A DNA stretch of 64,000 nt from Microbacterium keratanolyticum (GCF_016907255.1 NZ_JAFBBQ010000001.1:1116001-1180000), one strand, 5' to 3'; counted from the first letter of the stretch, positions 18,295 through 28,002 are shown. Program-made: numbers and translations. The notes: generated from the sequence alone by a model not told the origin.

Positions 18295-18699
18295 TCAGCC
18301 GAGCAGCTCCGCGATGAGGGTCTCGACGCGTCCTCTGATCTCGTCACGGATCGGGCGGACGGCATCGATGCCCTGCCCTGCGGGGTCGTCGAGCGTCCAG
18401 TCCTCGTAGCGGGTGCCGGGGAAGAACGGGCAGGCGTCCCCGCAGCCCATCGTGATGACGACATCCGACGCCTGAACGGCTTCGCTCGTGAGCACCTTGG
18501 GCTGCTCGGCCGTGATGTCGATGCCCTCTTCGCGCATCGCCTCGACCGCGATCGGGTTGATGTGCTCGGCGGGCATGGACCCCGCAGAGCGCACCTCGAT
18601 GCGGTCACCCGCGAGATGGCGGAGATAGCCGGCGGCCATCTGCGAGCGGCCCGCATTGTGGACGCAGACGAAGAGCACGGAGGGCTGGGGAGCGTTCAT
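18295..18699 (-). CDS. arsC: Arsenate reductase, low-molecular-weight phosphatase fold
   Basis: 134 residues from ATG 18699. The phosphatase loop is CVHNAGRS (Cys12, Arg18) and the general acid/redox loop is MGCGDACPFFPG, as in ArsC proteins of the pI258/actinobacterial mycothiol type. It reduces arsenate to arsenite for export by Acr3. It follows the ArsR-ArsC fusion gene by 16 bases on the same strand, making it the last gene of an acr3-arsRC-arsC operon. Confidence 0.94.
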   Translation of the reverse strand: MNAPQPSVLFVCVHNAGRSQMAAGYLRHLAGDRIEVRSAGSMPAEHINPIAVEAMREEGIDITAEQPKVLTSEAVQASDVVITMGCGDACPFFPGTRYEDWTLDDPAGQGIDAVRPIRDEIRGRVETLIAELLG

Positions 18700-18715
18700 G
18701 TTCGATTCACTTCTT

Positions 18716-19699
18716 TCAGGGGATGAGGGTGGCGAGCAGACCGCGGACACGGGCTTCGATGTCGTCTCGGATCGCATCGACGCCCTCGGGCGAGGCGAGC
18801 GCAGGGTCACCCACAGCCCACTCCTCGTAGCGGACCCCGGGGATGATCGGGCACACATCTCCGCAGCCCATCGTGACCACGACGTCCGCCGCGCGAACGG
18901 CGTCATCGGTGAGCGGCTTCGGGAACGCCGCATCCGCGTTCTGCTCCCCTTCGATGTCCACGAGGAGGGACCGCACCCGGGCGTGCACCTGGGTGGCCGG
19001 CGATGAACCCGCGGAGCGGGCAATGACGGCGCCACCGGAGAGCTGGTTGACGAGAGCGGCCGCGAGCTGCGAACGCCCGGCGTTCTGCACACAGACGAAC
19101 AGCACCTGCGGGACGCCGTCGGATGACCTATCGCGCACGTGATCCGCCAGACGCTGTCGCGCGAAGCGCTCGGTGAGGGGAATCAGGTGGCCCGTGACCT
19201 TCGCGGAACGCACGAGCCCCGCGTAGGACTCACGGACGATCGCGATCACGAGATCCCGATGCAGGCCCGTCAGCTCGTCGGCGAGTTCTTCTCCCAATCG
19301 AGTCACGCGGGCGTCCCCGTCGCGCAGCGCCTCGACACGGGCGTTCGCGTCCTCCTGGGCGGCGGCGACCGCAGCCGGCGCGAACGCGTCGAGAAGCGCG
19401 GCGACAGCATGCTGCCTGCCTGGCGCGATTCGGTACCAGACCCAGGTTCCGCGCCGCTCCGAGAGCAGCATCCCCGTCTCCTTGAGCACCTTGAGGTGGT
19501 GCGACACGGTCGGTTGCGATACCTCGGCCAGCGCAGCGAGATCACAGACACAGGACTCGCCGCGCGGGTCGGTCGCGATCGCGGAGAGCATACGAAGGCG
19601 CAGCGGATCCGCGAGCGACTTCAGTGCCCCGGCGAGGACCGTCGCGACATCCGCGCCGATCGCGTGCGAGAGCGACGGGGTACACAAGTCGTCGGTCAC
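18716..19699 (-). CDS. ArsR repressor - three-helix domain - ArsC arsenate reductase fusion
   Basis: 327 residues from GTG 19699, overlapping the acr3 stop (GTGA). Residues 1-105 are an ArsR winged helix with Cys50/Cys52 in SCVCDL and recognition helix VSQPTVSHHLKVL. Residues about 120-190 are an all-helical segment resembling the three-helix bundle found at the N-terminus of some actinobacterial arsenate reductases. Residues 197-327 are a complete reductase domain with loop CVQNAGRS (Cys203, Arg209) and MGCGDVCPIIPG. Both functions look intact, giving a sensor and an enzyme in one chain. No stop codon or frameshift separates the parts, so it is a true fusion in this sequence. Confidence 0.92.
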   Translation of the reverse strand: MTDDLCTPSLSHAIGADVATVLAGALKSLADPLRLRMLSAIATDPRGESCVCDLAALAEVSQPTVSHHLKVLKETGMLLSERRGTWVWYRIAPGRQHAVAALLDAFAPAAVAAAQEDANARVEALRDGDARVTRLGEELADELTGLHRDLVIAIVRESYAGLVRSAKVTGHLIPLTERFARQRLADHVRDRSSDGVPQVLFVCVQNAGRSQLAAALVNQLSGGAVIARSAGSSPATQVHARVRSLLVDIEGEQNADAAFPKPLTDDAVRAADVVVTMGCGDVCPIIPGVRYEEWAVGDPALASPEGVDAIRDDIEARVRGLLATLIP

Positions 19700-20835
19700 G
19701 ACGCACGCTCCTCGGTGGCGTAGGGGTCGGTCTGGAACCAGGCGCGCGCCATCCAGAGCGAGACGTAGACGAGGCCGACCAGCACGGGCACCTCGATGAG
19801 CGGGCCGACGACCCCGGCGAGAGCCTGGCCGGATGCGGCACCGAAGGTGCCGATCGCCACCGCGATCGCGAGTTCGAAGTTGTTGCCGGCGGCCGTGAAG
19901 GCCAGCGTCGTCGAGCGCGCGTAGGTGAGGCCGAGACCCTTGCCGAGCAACATGCCCGCGCACCACATCACGCCGAAGTACACGAGCAGCGGGAGGGCGA
20001 TGCGAGCGACATCCAGCGGGTTCGAGGCGATCGCGTCGCCCTGCAGCGCGAACAGCAGCACGATCGTGAAGAGCAGTCCGTACAGTGCCCACGGGCCGAT
20101 GGCGGGCAGGAACCTCTGCTCGTACCAGTCGCGGCCGCGGCGCTTCTCGCCGATCCAGCGGGACGCGAAGCCGGCGAGCAGCGGAACCCCCAGGAAGATC
20201 AACACGTTGAGCGCGATGTTCCCCACGGATACGTCGAGACCCTGCGTATCGAGCCCCAGCCATCCCGGCAGTACGGAGAGATAGAACCAGCCGAGCGCAG
20301 AGAACGCGACGACCTGGAAGACAGAGTTGATCGCGATGAGCACCGCGGCGGCCTCGCGATCACCGCAGGCCAGGTCGTTCCAGATGACCACCATGGCGAT
20401 GCAGCGCGCGAGCCCGACGATGATGAGACCCGTGCGGTACTCCGGCAGGTCGGGCAGGAAGATCCAAGCGAGGGCGAACATCAGGGCGGGCCCGACCAGC
20501 CAGTTCAGCGCAAGCGAGGAGACGAGCATCTTCTTGTCGCCGGTGACCGCGGCGACCCTGTCGTAGCGGACCTTCGCGAGCACGGGGTACATCATCACGA
20601 GCAGGCCCAGCGCGATCGGCAGCGAGATGCCACCGACCTCCAGATGAACGAGCACATCGGAGAGCCCGGGGGCGAAGCGGCCGAGCAGGAGCCCGAGGAC
20701 CATCGCGAGCCCGATCCACACCGCCAGCCACTTGTCGAGCGTCGACAGGCGCGCGGGCGTGATCGGCGTCGCCCCCGTCCTGGTGGCGGCAGTCCGCTCT
20801 GGCCGGAGCGCTCCCTGGCGCTGCTGATGAGACAT
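19696..20835 (-). CDS. acr3: ACR3 family arsenite efflux transporter
   Basis: 379 residues with about ten membrane helices. The motif LARCIAMVVIWNDLACGD carries the Cys conserved in Acr3 transporters and required for arsenite transport in characterised members. It exports As(III), driven by the proton gradient. First gene of acr3-arsRC-arsC. The ATG at 20835 lies two bases from the operator and has no ribosome site, so the mRNA may be leaderless. Confidence 0.95.
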   Translation of the reverse strand: MSHQQRQGALRPERTAATRTGATPITPARLSTLDKWLAVWIGLAMVLGLLLGRFAPGLSDVLVHLEVGGISLPIALGLLVMMYPVLAKVRYDRVAAVTGDKKMLVSSLALNWLVGPALMFALAWIFLPDLPEYRTGLIIVGLARCIAMVVIWNDLACGDREAAAVLIAINSVFQVVAFSALGWFYLSVLPGWLGLDTQGLDVSVGNIALNVLIFLGVPLLAGFASRWIGEKRRGRDWYEQRFLPAIGPWALYGLLFTIVLLFALQGDAIASNPLDVARIALPLLVYFGVMWCAGMLLGKGLGLTYARSTTLAFTAAGNNFELAIAVAIGTFGAASGQALAGVVGPLIEVPVLVGLVYVSLWMARAWFQTDPYATEERAS

Positions 20836-20837
20836 GT

Positions 20838-20865
20838 ATCTATATTGACAAGCGTCAATATAGAT
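20838..20865 (-). promoter_or_regulatory. ArsR operator of the acr3 operon
   Basis: Perfect 12-bp inverted repeat: ATCTATATTGAC at 20838-20849, spacer AAGC, GTCAATATAGAT at 20854-20865. It abuts the acr3 start codon. On the minus strand TATAGA could be the -10 box, which would place the transcript start at or near the ATG. Its sequence differs from the 16853 operator apart from the TTGAC core, so two ArsR proteins probably read different sites. Confidence 0.88.
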
Positions 20866-20911
20866 CGCAAACCTCGGCAGGGTCGTTCACCGAGCGTTCA
20901 TCCGCTCGCGC

Positions 20912-22921
20912 CTACCCCTCGGCCGCGACCACCGCGAGAACAGCCTCACCGTAGGCGGCGCGCTTCTTCTCGCCGATCCCCGTGATGCCGCCGAGGGCGG
21001 CCAGCGAGACAGGGCGCGCTTCGGCGAGCGCGCGCAGCGTGGCATCGCCGAAGACGATGTACGCGGGCACACCGGCCTCCCGAGCGGTCTCCGCGCGCCA
21101 CGCACGCAGCGCCTCGAAGAGCGGCCGGTCGGCGGCATCCAGAGCATCAGCCGCCGAACGCTTGCTGCCTGCCGTCTTCGCCCCCTTGCCGACGCGCGTG
21201 AGCACATCGCGCCGAAGCTGCACCGGAGTGGATCCGGACAGCACGCCCGCGCTCGCCTCGCTCAGGCCGAGCGTGCCGTACTCGCCCTGCGCCTGCATGA
21301 GTCCCTGCGCGAGCATCTGTCGCACGACACTGCGCCACTGCGCGTCCGAGAGATCGGCACCCAGGCCATAGGTCGAGAGCTCATCGTGGCGCATCGAGCG
21401 GATGCGTTCCGTGGATGCTCCTCGCAGGATGTCGATGAGATGACCGGCACCGAACGACTGGCGACGCTCACGCTGCAGACGCACGATCGTGGAGAGCAGT
21501 TTCTGGGCGGGGATCAGGCCATCCCAGCTCTCGGGAGGCGTGAGGCAGGTGTCACAGTTGCCGCATGGCTGCGCCTGCTGTCCGAAATAGCCGAGCAGGT
21601 TCTGACGACGGCAGGACACCGTCTCGCAGAGCGCGAGCATGGCGTCGAGGTGCTGGTTCTGGCGCTGCTTGATCGCACGGTCACCGTCACCCTGCTGGAT
21701 GAAGCGGCGCTGCTGCACGACATCCGCAAGACCGTAGGCCATCCACGCCACGGATGGCTCACCGTCGCGCCCCGCGCGCCCGGTCTCCTGGTAGTAGCCC
21801 TCGACGGACTTCGGCAGGTCGATGTGGGCGACGAAACGCACGTCGGGCTTGTCGATGCCCATGCCGAACGCGATCGTCGCGACGACCACGACGCCGTCCT
21901 CACGCAGGAACCGCGCCTGGTTCTCGGAGCGCACCTCCGCGGGAAGACCGGCGTGGTACGGGATCGCGTCGATGCCCTGCTCGCGAAGGTACGTCGCGGT
22001 CTGCTCGACCGAGGAGCGGCTCAGCGCGTAGACGATGCCTGCGACGCCCTCGCCCTGCGAGCGGATGAAGGAGGTGAGCTGAGCGCGCACGTCGACCTTC
22101 GGGTCGATGCGGTACTGGATGTTGGGTCGGTCGAAGCTCGCGACGAAATGACGCGCCTCGGGCAGACGCAGCCGCTCTGTGATCTCGCGGTGCGTCTCGG
22201 CCGTTGCGGTCGCGGTGAGGGCGACCCGCGGAACCCCCGGGAACTTCTCGCCGAGGTCGCCGAGCGTCAGATAGTCGGGGCGGAAGTCGTGCCCCCACTG
22301 GGACACGCAGTGCGCTTCATCGATCGCGATGACGCTGAGGGTTCCCTGCTGAAGAAGCCGCACGGTGGCGGTGTTCGACAGCCGCTCGGGGGCGACATAG
22401 ATGAGGTCGAGCTCACCCGCCAGGTACGCGCGTTCGACCTCCGCCCGCTCGGGAGCGGACTGCGTGGAGTTGAGGTAGGCCGCGCGCACACCGTTGGCGG
22501 TGAGAGCATCGACCTGGTCGTGCATGAGGGCGATGAGGGGGCTCACCACGAGGCCCGTACCCTCGCGCACCAGCGCCGGAACCTGATAGCAGACGCTCTT
22601 GCCGCCACCGGTCGGCATGAGCACGATCGCGTCGCCGCCGGAGACCAGCTGATCGATGATCGCGGCCTGGTCACCGCGGAACGAGTCGTAGCCGTAGACG
22701 GTGTGCAGGGCGTCGAGGGCGGTCGCGTAGCGCGCAGGCGCGGCAGCGCGGGGAGCGGATGCCGAAGGCACAGCCGTGAAGGACCTCGACCAGTCGAGCG
22801 GGGGCTCCCACCCGGCATCCGGTGGCGGCACCTCGTCATACTCTCCGGGTGCGTAGACATCGTCCAGAGGAGCATCCGGATAGGGCAGCCCCTCGTACGG
22901 ATCGGAGGAGGGCTGCGTCAT
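20912..22921 (-). CDS. recQ: ATP-dependent DNA helicase RecQ
   Basis: 669 residues from ATG 22921 ([11 protein letters not shown]); the open frame upstream to 23035 is not helicase-like and overlaps the GNAT gene. After a nonconserved acidic N-terminus of about 65 residues come Walker A ([13 protein letters not shown]), DEAHC box, the helicase C-terminal domain with [10 protein letters not shown], a four-cysteine zinc site ([12 protein letters not shown] then CGNCDTC), a winged-helix region, and a C-terminal HRDC domain (about 585-669). It unwinds DNA 3'-5' in recombination and fork repair. Divergent from the GNAT gene. Confidence 0.95.
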   Translation of the reverse strand: MTQPSSDPYEGLPYPDAPLDDVYAPGEYDEVPPPDAGWEPPLDWSRSFTAVPSASAPRAAAPARYATALDALHTVYGYDSFRGDQAAIIDQLVSGGDAIVLMPTGGGKSVCYQVPALVREGTGLVVSPLIALMHDQVDALTANGVRAAYLNSTQSAPERAEVERAYLAGELDLIYVAPERLSNTATVRLLQQGTLSVIAIDEAHCVSQWGHDFRPDYLTLGDLGEKFPGVPRVALTATATAETHREITERLRLPEARHFVASFDRPNIQYRIDPKVDVRAQLTSFIRSQGEGVAGIVYALSRSSVEQTATYLREQGIDAIPYHAGLPAEVRSENQARFLREDGVVVVATIAFGMGIDKPDVRFVAHIDLPKSVEGYYQETGRAGRDGEPSVAWMAYGLADVVQQRRFIQQGDGDRAIKQRQNQHLDAMLALCETVSCRRQNLLGYFGQQAQPCGNCDTCLTPPESWDGLIPAQKLLSTIVRLQRERRQSFGAGHLIDILRGASTERIRSMRHDELSTYGLGADLSDAQWRSVVRQMLAQGLMQAQGEYGTLGLSEASAGVLSGSTPVQLRRDVLTRVGKGAKTAGSKRSAADALDAADRPLFEALRAWRAETAREAGVPAYIVFGDATLRALAEARPVSLAALGGITGIGEKKRAAYGEAVLAVVAAEG

Positions 22922-23009
22922 GCTTCCAGCGTAACCAGAGCAGGCGACATCGGTTCGGCCCCGATGTCTCCGATCCGTCGTAAGTTGGAACCAGAGGTGA
23001 AGGAGAGAC

Positions 23010-23321
23010 ATGAGCGACATCACGGTCACCCGCAACGACGAGGCTTCTCGCTACGAGATCCACCATGACGGCATTCTCGCGGGCTTCGCCGAATTCGATC
23101 TGCGCCCGGGCGCGATCCGCTTCATCCACACCGAGGTCGACCCGGCGTTCCAGGGCAAGGGCCTGGCCGGGCGCCTCGCCGCCGATGCGCTGGCCGATGC
23201 CGCCGCATCCGGCGAGACGATCGTGCCCCTGTGCCCCTACATCGCCAAGTACCTCACGACGCATGAGGTGCCGGGCGCGACCATCCGCTGGCCTGAGCAC
23301 CGCGCGACTCCCGACGCCTGA
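23010..23321 (+). CDS. GNAT family N-acetyltransferase (short, YidJ/YjdJ-like)
   Basis: 103 residues with GGAGAG upstream of the ATG. The acetyl-CoA loop is [14 protein letters not shown]. The small size and the ending [15 protein letters not shown] match the short acetyltransferase-CG family. Substrate unknown. Its stop is two bases before the pirin start, so the two genes are coupled. Confidence 0.9.
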   Translation: MSDITVTRNDEASRYEIHHDGILAGFAEFDLRPGAIRFIHTEVDPAFQGKGLAGRLAADALADAAASGETIVPLCPYIAKYLTTHEVPGATIRWPEHRATPDA

Positions 23322-23323
23322 TC

Positions 23324-24256
23324 ATGCACGGCCCCCGCTCGATCCTGCTCGAACCCCGTGAGGTGCCGCTCGGCGGCGTGCGCGCGATGAACGTTCAGCG
23401 CATCCTGCCCAACCGCGAACTGCCGACCATCGGCGCGTGGTGCTTCTTCGATCGCTTCGGTCCCGACGAGGTGCGCATGCGCGTCGAACCGCACCCGCAT
23501 ATCGGGCTGCAGACCGTGACCTGGCCCCTCGTCGGCGAGGTCCGGCACCGGGACACCCTCGACAGCGATGTGGTGCTTCGCCGCGGCCAGTTGAATCTGA
23601 TGACGGCCGGCAACGGCATCGCCCACTCCGAGTACTCGGTGGGCGATGGTCCTGTGCCACTGGATGCCCTGCAGTTCTGGGTGGTGCTGCCGGAGGCGTC
23701 GCGCCACCGCGCCCCTGGCTTCGAGCAGCACACCGACCTGCCACGCATCGCACTGCCGTCGGCGGAAGGACCGGATGCGGCGGCGACGGTCGTCCTCGGT
23801 GACTTCGCCGGCGTGCGTTCGCCTGCGACTGTGTTCACGCCGATCGTGGGCGCCGAGATCGAGCTCGCCGCAGGCAGCCGCATCCGCGTGCCCCTCGACC
23901 CCGCATGGGAGCACGGAATCGTGCTCGTCGAGGGTGAGGTGCGCGTCATCGACGGCGACATCGAGACGGTCATCCCGCACGGCGAGCTGCTGTTCCTGGG
24001 TGATTCTCGCGACAGCATCGACGTCCTCACGAGCGAGGGCGCGCAGCTGTTCCTGCTGGGCGGAGAGCCGTTCGACGAGGGCATCGTGATGTGGTGGAAC
24101 TTCGCAGGGCGCACGCATGAGGAGATCGTTCAAGCGCGTGAAGACTGGGAGGCGGATGCGGCACGCTTCGGCACCGTTCCCGGACACGGCGACGTGCGCA
24201 TCCCTGCCCCGCCGATTCCGCCCGTGCGGTTGAAGGCACGCTACCGCTCGATCTGA
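23324..24256 (+). CDS. Pirin family protein
   Basis: 310 residues, bicupin. The four metal ligands of pirins are at the expected places: His57, His59 (EPHPHIG), His101 and Glu103 (NGIAHSE). Bacterial pirins are iron-binding; some act as quercetin dioxygenases or regulate partner enzymes, and the role here cannot be told. Second gene after the GNAT protein, convergent with the symporter gene. Confidence 0.93.
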   Translation: MHGPRSILLEPREVPLGGVRAMNVQRILPNRELPTIGAWCFFDRFGPDEVRMRVEPHPHIGLQTVTWPLVGEVRHRDTLDSDVVLRRGQLNLMTAGNGIAHSEYSVGDGPVPLDALQFWVVLPEASRHRAPGFEQHTDLPRIALPSAEGPDAAATVVLGDFAGVRSPATVFTPIVGAEIELAAGSRIRVPLDPAWEHGIVLVEGEVRVIDGDIETVIPHGELLFLGDSRDSIDVLTSEGAQLFLLGGEPFDEGIVMWWNFAGRTHEEIVQAREDWEADAARFGTVPGHGDVRIPAPPIPPVRLKARYRSI

Positions 24257-24266
24257 GCGTCCAGGG

Positions 24267-25724
24267 TCAGCCCCGCTCCGGCGCGTGCACGCGGGCGAGG
24301 AAGCGCTCCGTGCGGGGTGACGGACCGCGCGGATCCATGATCGAGACGACGATCGTCACGGCAGTGGCCAGCGGGATGCTCCAGGCGGCCGGCTGCGCGA
24401 GGAACGGAGCCGCCGCGCCGATCCCGTCGATGACGCCGTAGACGAGGAGGGCGAGCCCGGCGGACAGCCCTCCCACGCACATTCCCGCGACGGCACCCCG
24501 CGCGGTCAGGCCCCGCCACCAGACCCCCAGCAGCACGATCGGCGACAGCGTGGATGCCGCGATCACGAAGACGACGCCGACACTGGATCCGAGACCGGCG
24601 GGGGCGGTGAGCAGCGCCACCGCGAGCGGCACGATCGCGCACAGCACCGCCGAGAGACGGAAGGAGCGCACCGACCCCGAGAAGACGTCCTGACTGATGA
24701 CGCCGGCCAGCGAGACGACGAGCCCGGCCGAGGTGGCGAGGAACGCCGCGAAGGCACCGGAGACGATGAGCGCCGTGAGCAGTTCACCGACGAGGCCGGG
24801 GAAGATCCGGGAGGGCAGCAGAAGAACGACGGTGTCGGCGACGCCCGGCACGGCGAGATCGGGTGCCGCGATGCGCGCCAGCAGTCCCATCGTGCTCGAG
24901 ACCATGTAGAAGACGCTCACCATGCCGATCACGATGACGGTCGTCCCGCGCGCAGACACCCCCGTGGGGCTCGTGTAGAACCGCACCAGGACGTGCGGCA
25001 GCCCCATCGTTCCCAGCAGCAGCGCGATCATGAGCGAGGCGGTCTGATACGCATCGAAGCCGGACGGGCCTGCCTCGGCGGGGAACACGAGCACCGGGTC
25101 GATGTCGTGGGGACCCGCGCCGAGCGCGAAGGCGATGCAGACGACGGGCACCAGCAGCGCGGTGAGCTTCAGCCAGTACTGGAACGCCTGCACGTACGTG
25201 ATCGCGCGCATGCCACCCGCCGCGACCGCCACCCCCACGAGCACGGCGACGGTCACACCGCCGACCCAGGTCGGAAGACCCGCGACGACGAAGAGCGTGA
25301 TGCCGGCACCGTGCAGCTGCGGCACGATGTACAGCCAGCCGATCACGAGCACCGCGAGACTCGTCACGCGCCGGGCCGACGTCGACTCCAGGCGCGCCTC
25401 GACGAAGTCAGGGATGGTGTGCGCCCCGCTGCGGCGCAGAGGAGCGGCGACGAACGCGAGCACGAGCAGGTATCCGGCCGCGTAGCCGATCGGGAACCAG
25501 AATCCCCGTGCGCCGTCGAGCAGCACGAGACCGGAGAGTCCGAGGAACGTCCCTGCAGACAGATACTCGCCGCTGATCGCCGACGCGTTCCACACCGGCC
25601 GCACGGTGCGGGAGGCGACGAAGAAGTCGCTGGTCGTGCGCGAGATGCGCAGTCCGTACACGCCGATCAGCAGTGTGGCAATGACGACCAGCGCGACACC
25701 GACGATGTCGAGAACAGGGCTCAT
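24267..25724 (-). CDS. Sodium:solute symporter (acetate/pyruvate-type, ActP/MctC-like)
   Basis: 485 residues with 13 or so membrane helices; the SSS signature region includes EYLSAGTFLGLSG near residue 53, which in ActP/MctC-type proteins is a hallmark. These carry acetate, pyruvate or propionate with sodium. Its start overlaps the stop of the DUF485-like gene (ATGA), the standard yjcH-actP pairing. It is the last gene of the probable cstA-ybdD-lytS-lytR-DUF485-SSS operon. Confidence 0.92.
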   Translation of the reverse strand: MSPVLDIVGVALVVIATLLIGVYGLRISRTTSDFFVASRTVRPVWNASAISGEYLSAGTFLGLSGLVLLDGARGFWFPIGYAAGYLLVLAFVAAPLRRSGAHTIPDFVEARLESTSARRVTSLAVLVIGWLYIVPQLHGAGITLFVVAGLPTWVGGVTVAVLVGVAVAAGGMRAITYVQAFQYWLKLTALLVPVVCIAFALGAGPHDIDPVLVFPAEAGPSGFDAYQTASLMIALLLGTMGLPHVLVRFYTSPTGVSARGTTVIVIGMVSVFYMVSSTMGLLARIAAPDLAVPGVADTVVLLLPSRIFPGLVGELLTALIVSGAFAAFLATSAGLVVSLAGVISQDVFSGSVRSFRLSAVLCAIVPLAVALLTAPAGLGSSVGVVFVIAASTLSPIVLLGVWWRGLTARGAVAGMCVGGLSAGLALLVYGVIDGIGAAAPFLAQPAAWSIPLATAVTIVVSIMDPRGPSPRTERFLARVHAPERG

Positions 25725-26095
25725 TCGCGTTCCCTCAGCGCCCGGTAGCGCCGCTCATTTCGCACCGCACCTCGCACATAGATCACCGCGAACACGACGA
25801 TGATCGGATAGAACGCGTAGGCCTGCAACAGCCACGGAAGCGGCACGCCCCCGATCACGACCTGGTTCAGATCGTCCACGAGTGCGATCACCAGCGCGAG
25901 GGCCACGACGACCACGACGAAACCGGCGACAACCCCCAAGGCCAGTCGCAGCTGGCTGCGCACGAGCGCGCGCACGAACACAGCATCCGCCTCATCCACC
26001 GGCGCCCCCGGCAACGCGATGCCGCGCGTCAGAGGTCCGCCCCGCTGCGGCGGCAGATCCGCCGTGACCCGCACCCGCTTCGGCGTCTCGGCCAT
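25721..26095 (-). CDS. Small two-helix membrane protein, DUF485-like partner of the symporter
   Basis: 124 residues. A hydrophilic N-terminus (about 40) is followed by two membrane helices (about 50-75 and 88-110) and a basic end (RGAVRNERRYRALRERE). Position and topology are those of the DUF485/YjcH proteins that accompany acetate symporters, though the sequence match is loose. Its start overlaps the response regulator stop by one base, and its stop overlaps the symporter start. Confidence 0.85.
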   Translation of the reverse strand: MAETPKRVRVTADLPPQRGGPLTRGIALPGAPVDEADAVFVRALVRSQLRLALGVVAGFVVVVVALALVIALVDDLNQVVIGGVPLPWLLQAYAFYPIIVVFAVIYVRGAVRNERRYRALRERE

Positions 26096-26817
26096 CAGGC
26101 GCCCGCCCCGCGCACGAGCGCCTCGCGCACGGCCGCGACGAGTCGCCGGCTGACGGGCAGCGCGATGTCACCGATCGACACCGACGGCTCCGCACCCGAC
26201 AGACGCGCCTCCGAGACCGCATCAGCGCGCACGAGGAAGGAGCGGTGGATGCGCAGGAAGCCCGCATCCGCCCACCTCGTCTCGAGTTCGGAGATCGGTG
26301 TGCGGATCAGATGGCCGCTCCCGTCGCCCGTATGCAGTCGCGAGTAGTCGCCCTGCGCCTGCACCCATCGCACCTCGCTGCGGCGCACGAAGCGCACATG
26401 GGATCCGACCGTGACCACGAGCATCTCGTCATCACCGGATCGCGGCGCCTCGCCGAGTTCCAGAACATGGTCGATCGCGCGGCGCAGTCGCTCCGCCCGC
26501 ACCGGCTTGAGAAGGTAGTCGACGGCCCGCAGCTCGAAGGCCTCGACGGCTCGGGCGTCGTCGGCGGTCACGAAGACCACCGCTGGCGGGACGACGAGCC
26601 CCAGCGCTGCGCGGGCGATATCGGTGCCGGCGAGCCCCGGCATGTGGATGTCGAGGAAGGCGATGCGCACGGGGCGCTCCGACAGGATCCGCAGTGCCTC
26701 GGCGCCCGAGGTGGCCGTGAGGATCTCGCCGATGCGGTCATCGGCGCGCAGCAGGTGCACGAGCTCGTCCAGGGCGGGCGTCTCGTCATCGGCGACGAGC
26801 ACATCGATCATGTGCAC
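26095..26817 (-). CDS. LytTR family response regulator
   Basis: 240 residues. Receiver domain 1-120 with acidic pocket Asp10/Asp11 and phosphoacceptor Asp56 (FLDIHMPG), switch lysine in LLKPVR. A LytTR DNA-binding domain follows (about 135-235; RSEVRWVQAQGDYSRLHT, RIHRSFLV). It is three bases downstream of the LytS-type kinase gene. Related pairs (BtsSR, YpdAB, LytST) respond to pyruvate and switch on CstA-type or other pyruvate transporters, which fits the flanking genes. Confidence 0.94.
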   Translation of the reverse strand: MHMIDVLVADDETPALDELVHLLRADDRIGEILTATSGAEALRILSERPVRIAFLDIHMPGLAGTDIARAALGLVVPPAVVFVTADDARAVEAFELRAVDYLLKPVRAERLRRAIDHVLELGEAPRSGDDEMLVVTVGSHVRFVRRSEVRWVQAQGDYSRLHTGDGSGHLIRTPISELETRWADAGFLRIHRSFLVRADAVSEARLSGAEPSVSIGDIALPVSRRLVAAVREALVRGAGA

Positions 26818-26820
26818 CCC

Positions 26821-28002
26821 TCAATCACTCTCGGGATCATGCAGAGGCTGCGACTTCGGCACCTGCATGCGCACCAGGGTACCCGCGCCGGTGTTCGTCT
26901 CGACCACGAGGCCGCCCTCGCTGCCGTAGAGCTGCCGAAGGCGCGTGTCGACGTTGCGCAGGCCCACGTGCAGGCCGTCGTCGGCGGCGGTCAGTGTCGC
27001 CTGCAGGGCGGTCGGATCCATGCCGACGCCGTCGTCTTCGACCGTGATCTCGGTCGCGACGCCGACATCGCGGGCGATGATGCGGATCTCACCGCCACCC
27101 TCCCCCGGCTCCAGCCCGTGGCGCACGGCGTTCTCGACCAGCGGCTGCACCGACAGGAACGGGATCACGGTCGCCAGTGTCTCCGGCGCGATCTGCAGCG
27201 TCACGCGCAGGCGATCGCCGAAGCGCGCTCGTTCGAGTTCGAGGTACGAGTGGATGCTGCCGAGCTCTTCTGCGAGCGTGGTGAACTCGCCCTTCCGGCG
27301 GAACGAGTACCGCGTGAAATCGGCGAACTCCAGCACGAGCTCCCGCGCACGTGCGGGGTCGGTGAGGATGAACGAGGCGATCGCGGTGAGTGCGTTGTAG
27401 ATGAAATGCGGGGAGATCTGCGCGCGGAGAGAGCGCAGCTCGGCCTCGGCGAGCTGCGTGCGCGAGGCGTCGAGACCGCCGAGCGCGAGCTGGGCCGCGC
27501 ACCAGTCGGCGACCTCCTCCGCGGCGCGCACGAGCGTCGCCGGGACGCGCTCGGCGAAGGCGACGAGCACGCCGACGACCTGATCATCGACGCGGATCGG
27601 AGCACCGACGGCCTCCAGCGCACCCTGCTGCCTCGGAGACGGGAAGACCTGCCGTCGACCGGATGCGCGCACCTGCGCGGCGATGCGCCGCGCAGCGGAC
27701 TCCAGCCCATCCGACGCGCCATCGAACCACACGCTGTCGTCCTCCGAGACGATCGCGACCGCGGCGCTTCCCAGCAGCACCCGCAGATGGCGCGACGCCT
27801 TCACGACATCCGGTCCAGAGAGCCCTCCGCGCAGATGCGGTGCCGCGAGGCTCGCCTGGTGCAGCGCACGCAGTGTCGCCTGCTCTGCTTCACTGCCGAG
27901 ATCGGCGCCCCCGCGCGCCAGCCGCCGCACGAGGAGCAGCAGCAGCGTGAGCGCGATGCCCCCGAGAGCGCCGAAAACGGCGGCGAGCACGACATCCGTC
28001 AT
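26821..28002 (-). CDS. LytS-type sensor histidine kinase
   Basis: 393 residues. One N-terminal membrane helix (about 5-27), a GAF-like sensor region (about 55-185), then the LytS-family kinase core: ISPHFIYNAL with phosphorylated His199, N box VQPLVENAVRHGLEP, and G box VEDDGVGMDP. Unlike LytS/BtsS it lacks the multi-helix membrane domain, so the signal is probably cytoplasmic or passed by the transporters. It starts 31 bases after ybdD and is followed directly by its response regulator. Confidence 0.93.
   Translation of the reverse strand: MTDVVLAAVFGALGGIALTLLLLLVRRLARGGADLGSEAEQATLRALHQASLAAPHLRGGLSGPDVVKASRHLRVLLGSAAVAIVSEDDSVWFDGASDGLESAARRIAAQVRASGRRQVFPSPRQQGALEAVGAPIRVDDQVVGVLVAFAERVPATLVRAAEEVADWCAAQLALGGLDASRTQLAEAELRSLRAQISPHFIYNALTAIASFILTDPARARELVLEFADFTRYSFRRKGEFTTLAEELGSIHSYLELERARFGDRLRVTLQIAPETLATVIPFLSVQPLVENAVRHGLEPGEGGGEIRIIARDVGVATEITVEDDGVGMDPTALQATLTAADDGLHVGLRNVDTRLRQLYGSEGGLVVETNTGAGTLVRMQVPKSQPLHDPESD

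Noticed and set aside
16485..20865. Arsenic locus as a recent mobile island
   Set aside because: No integrase, transposase, tRNA or direct repeats at the edges, and base composition looks like the neighbours.
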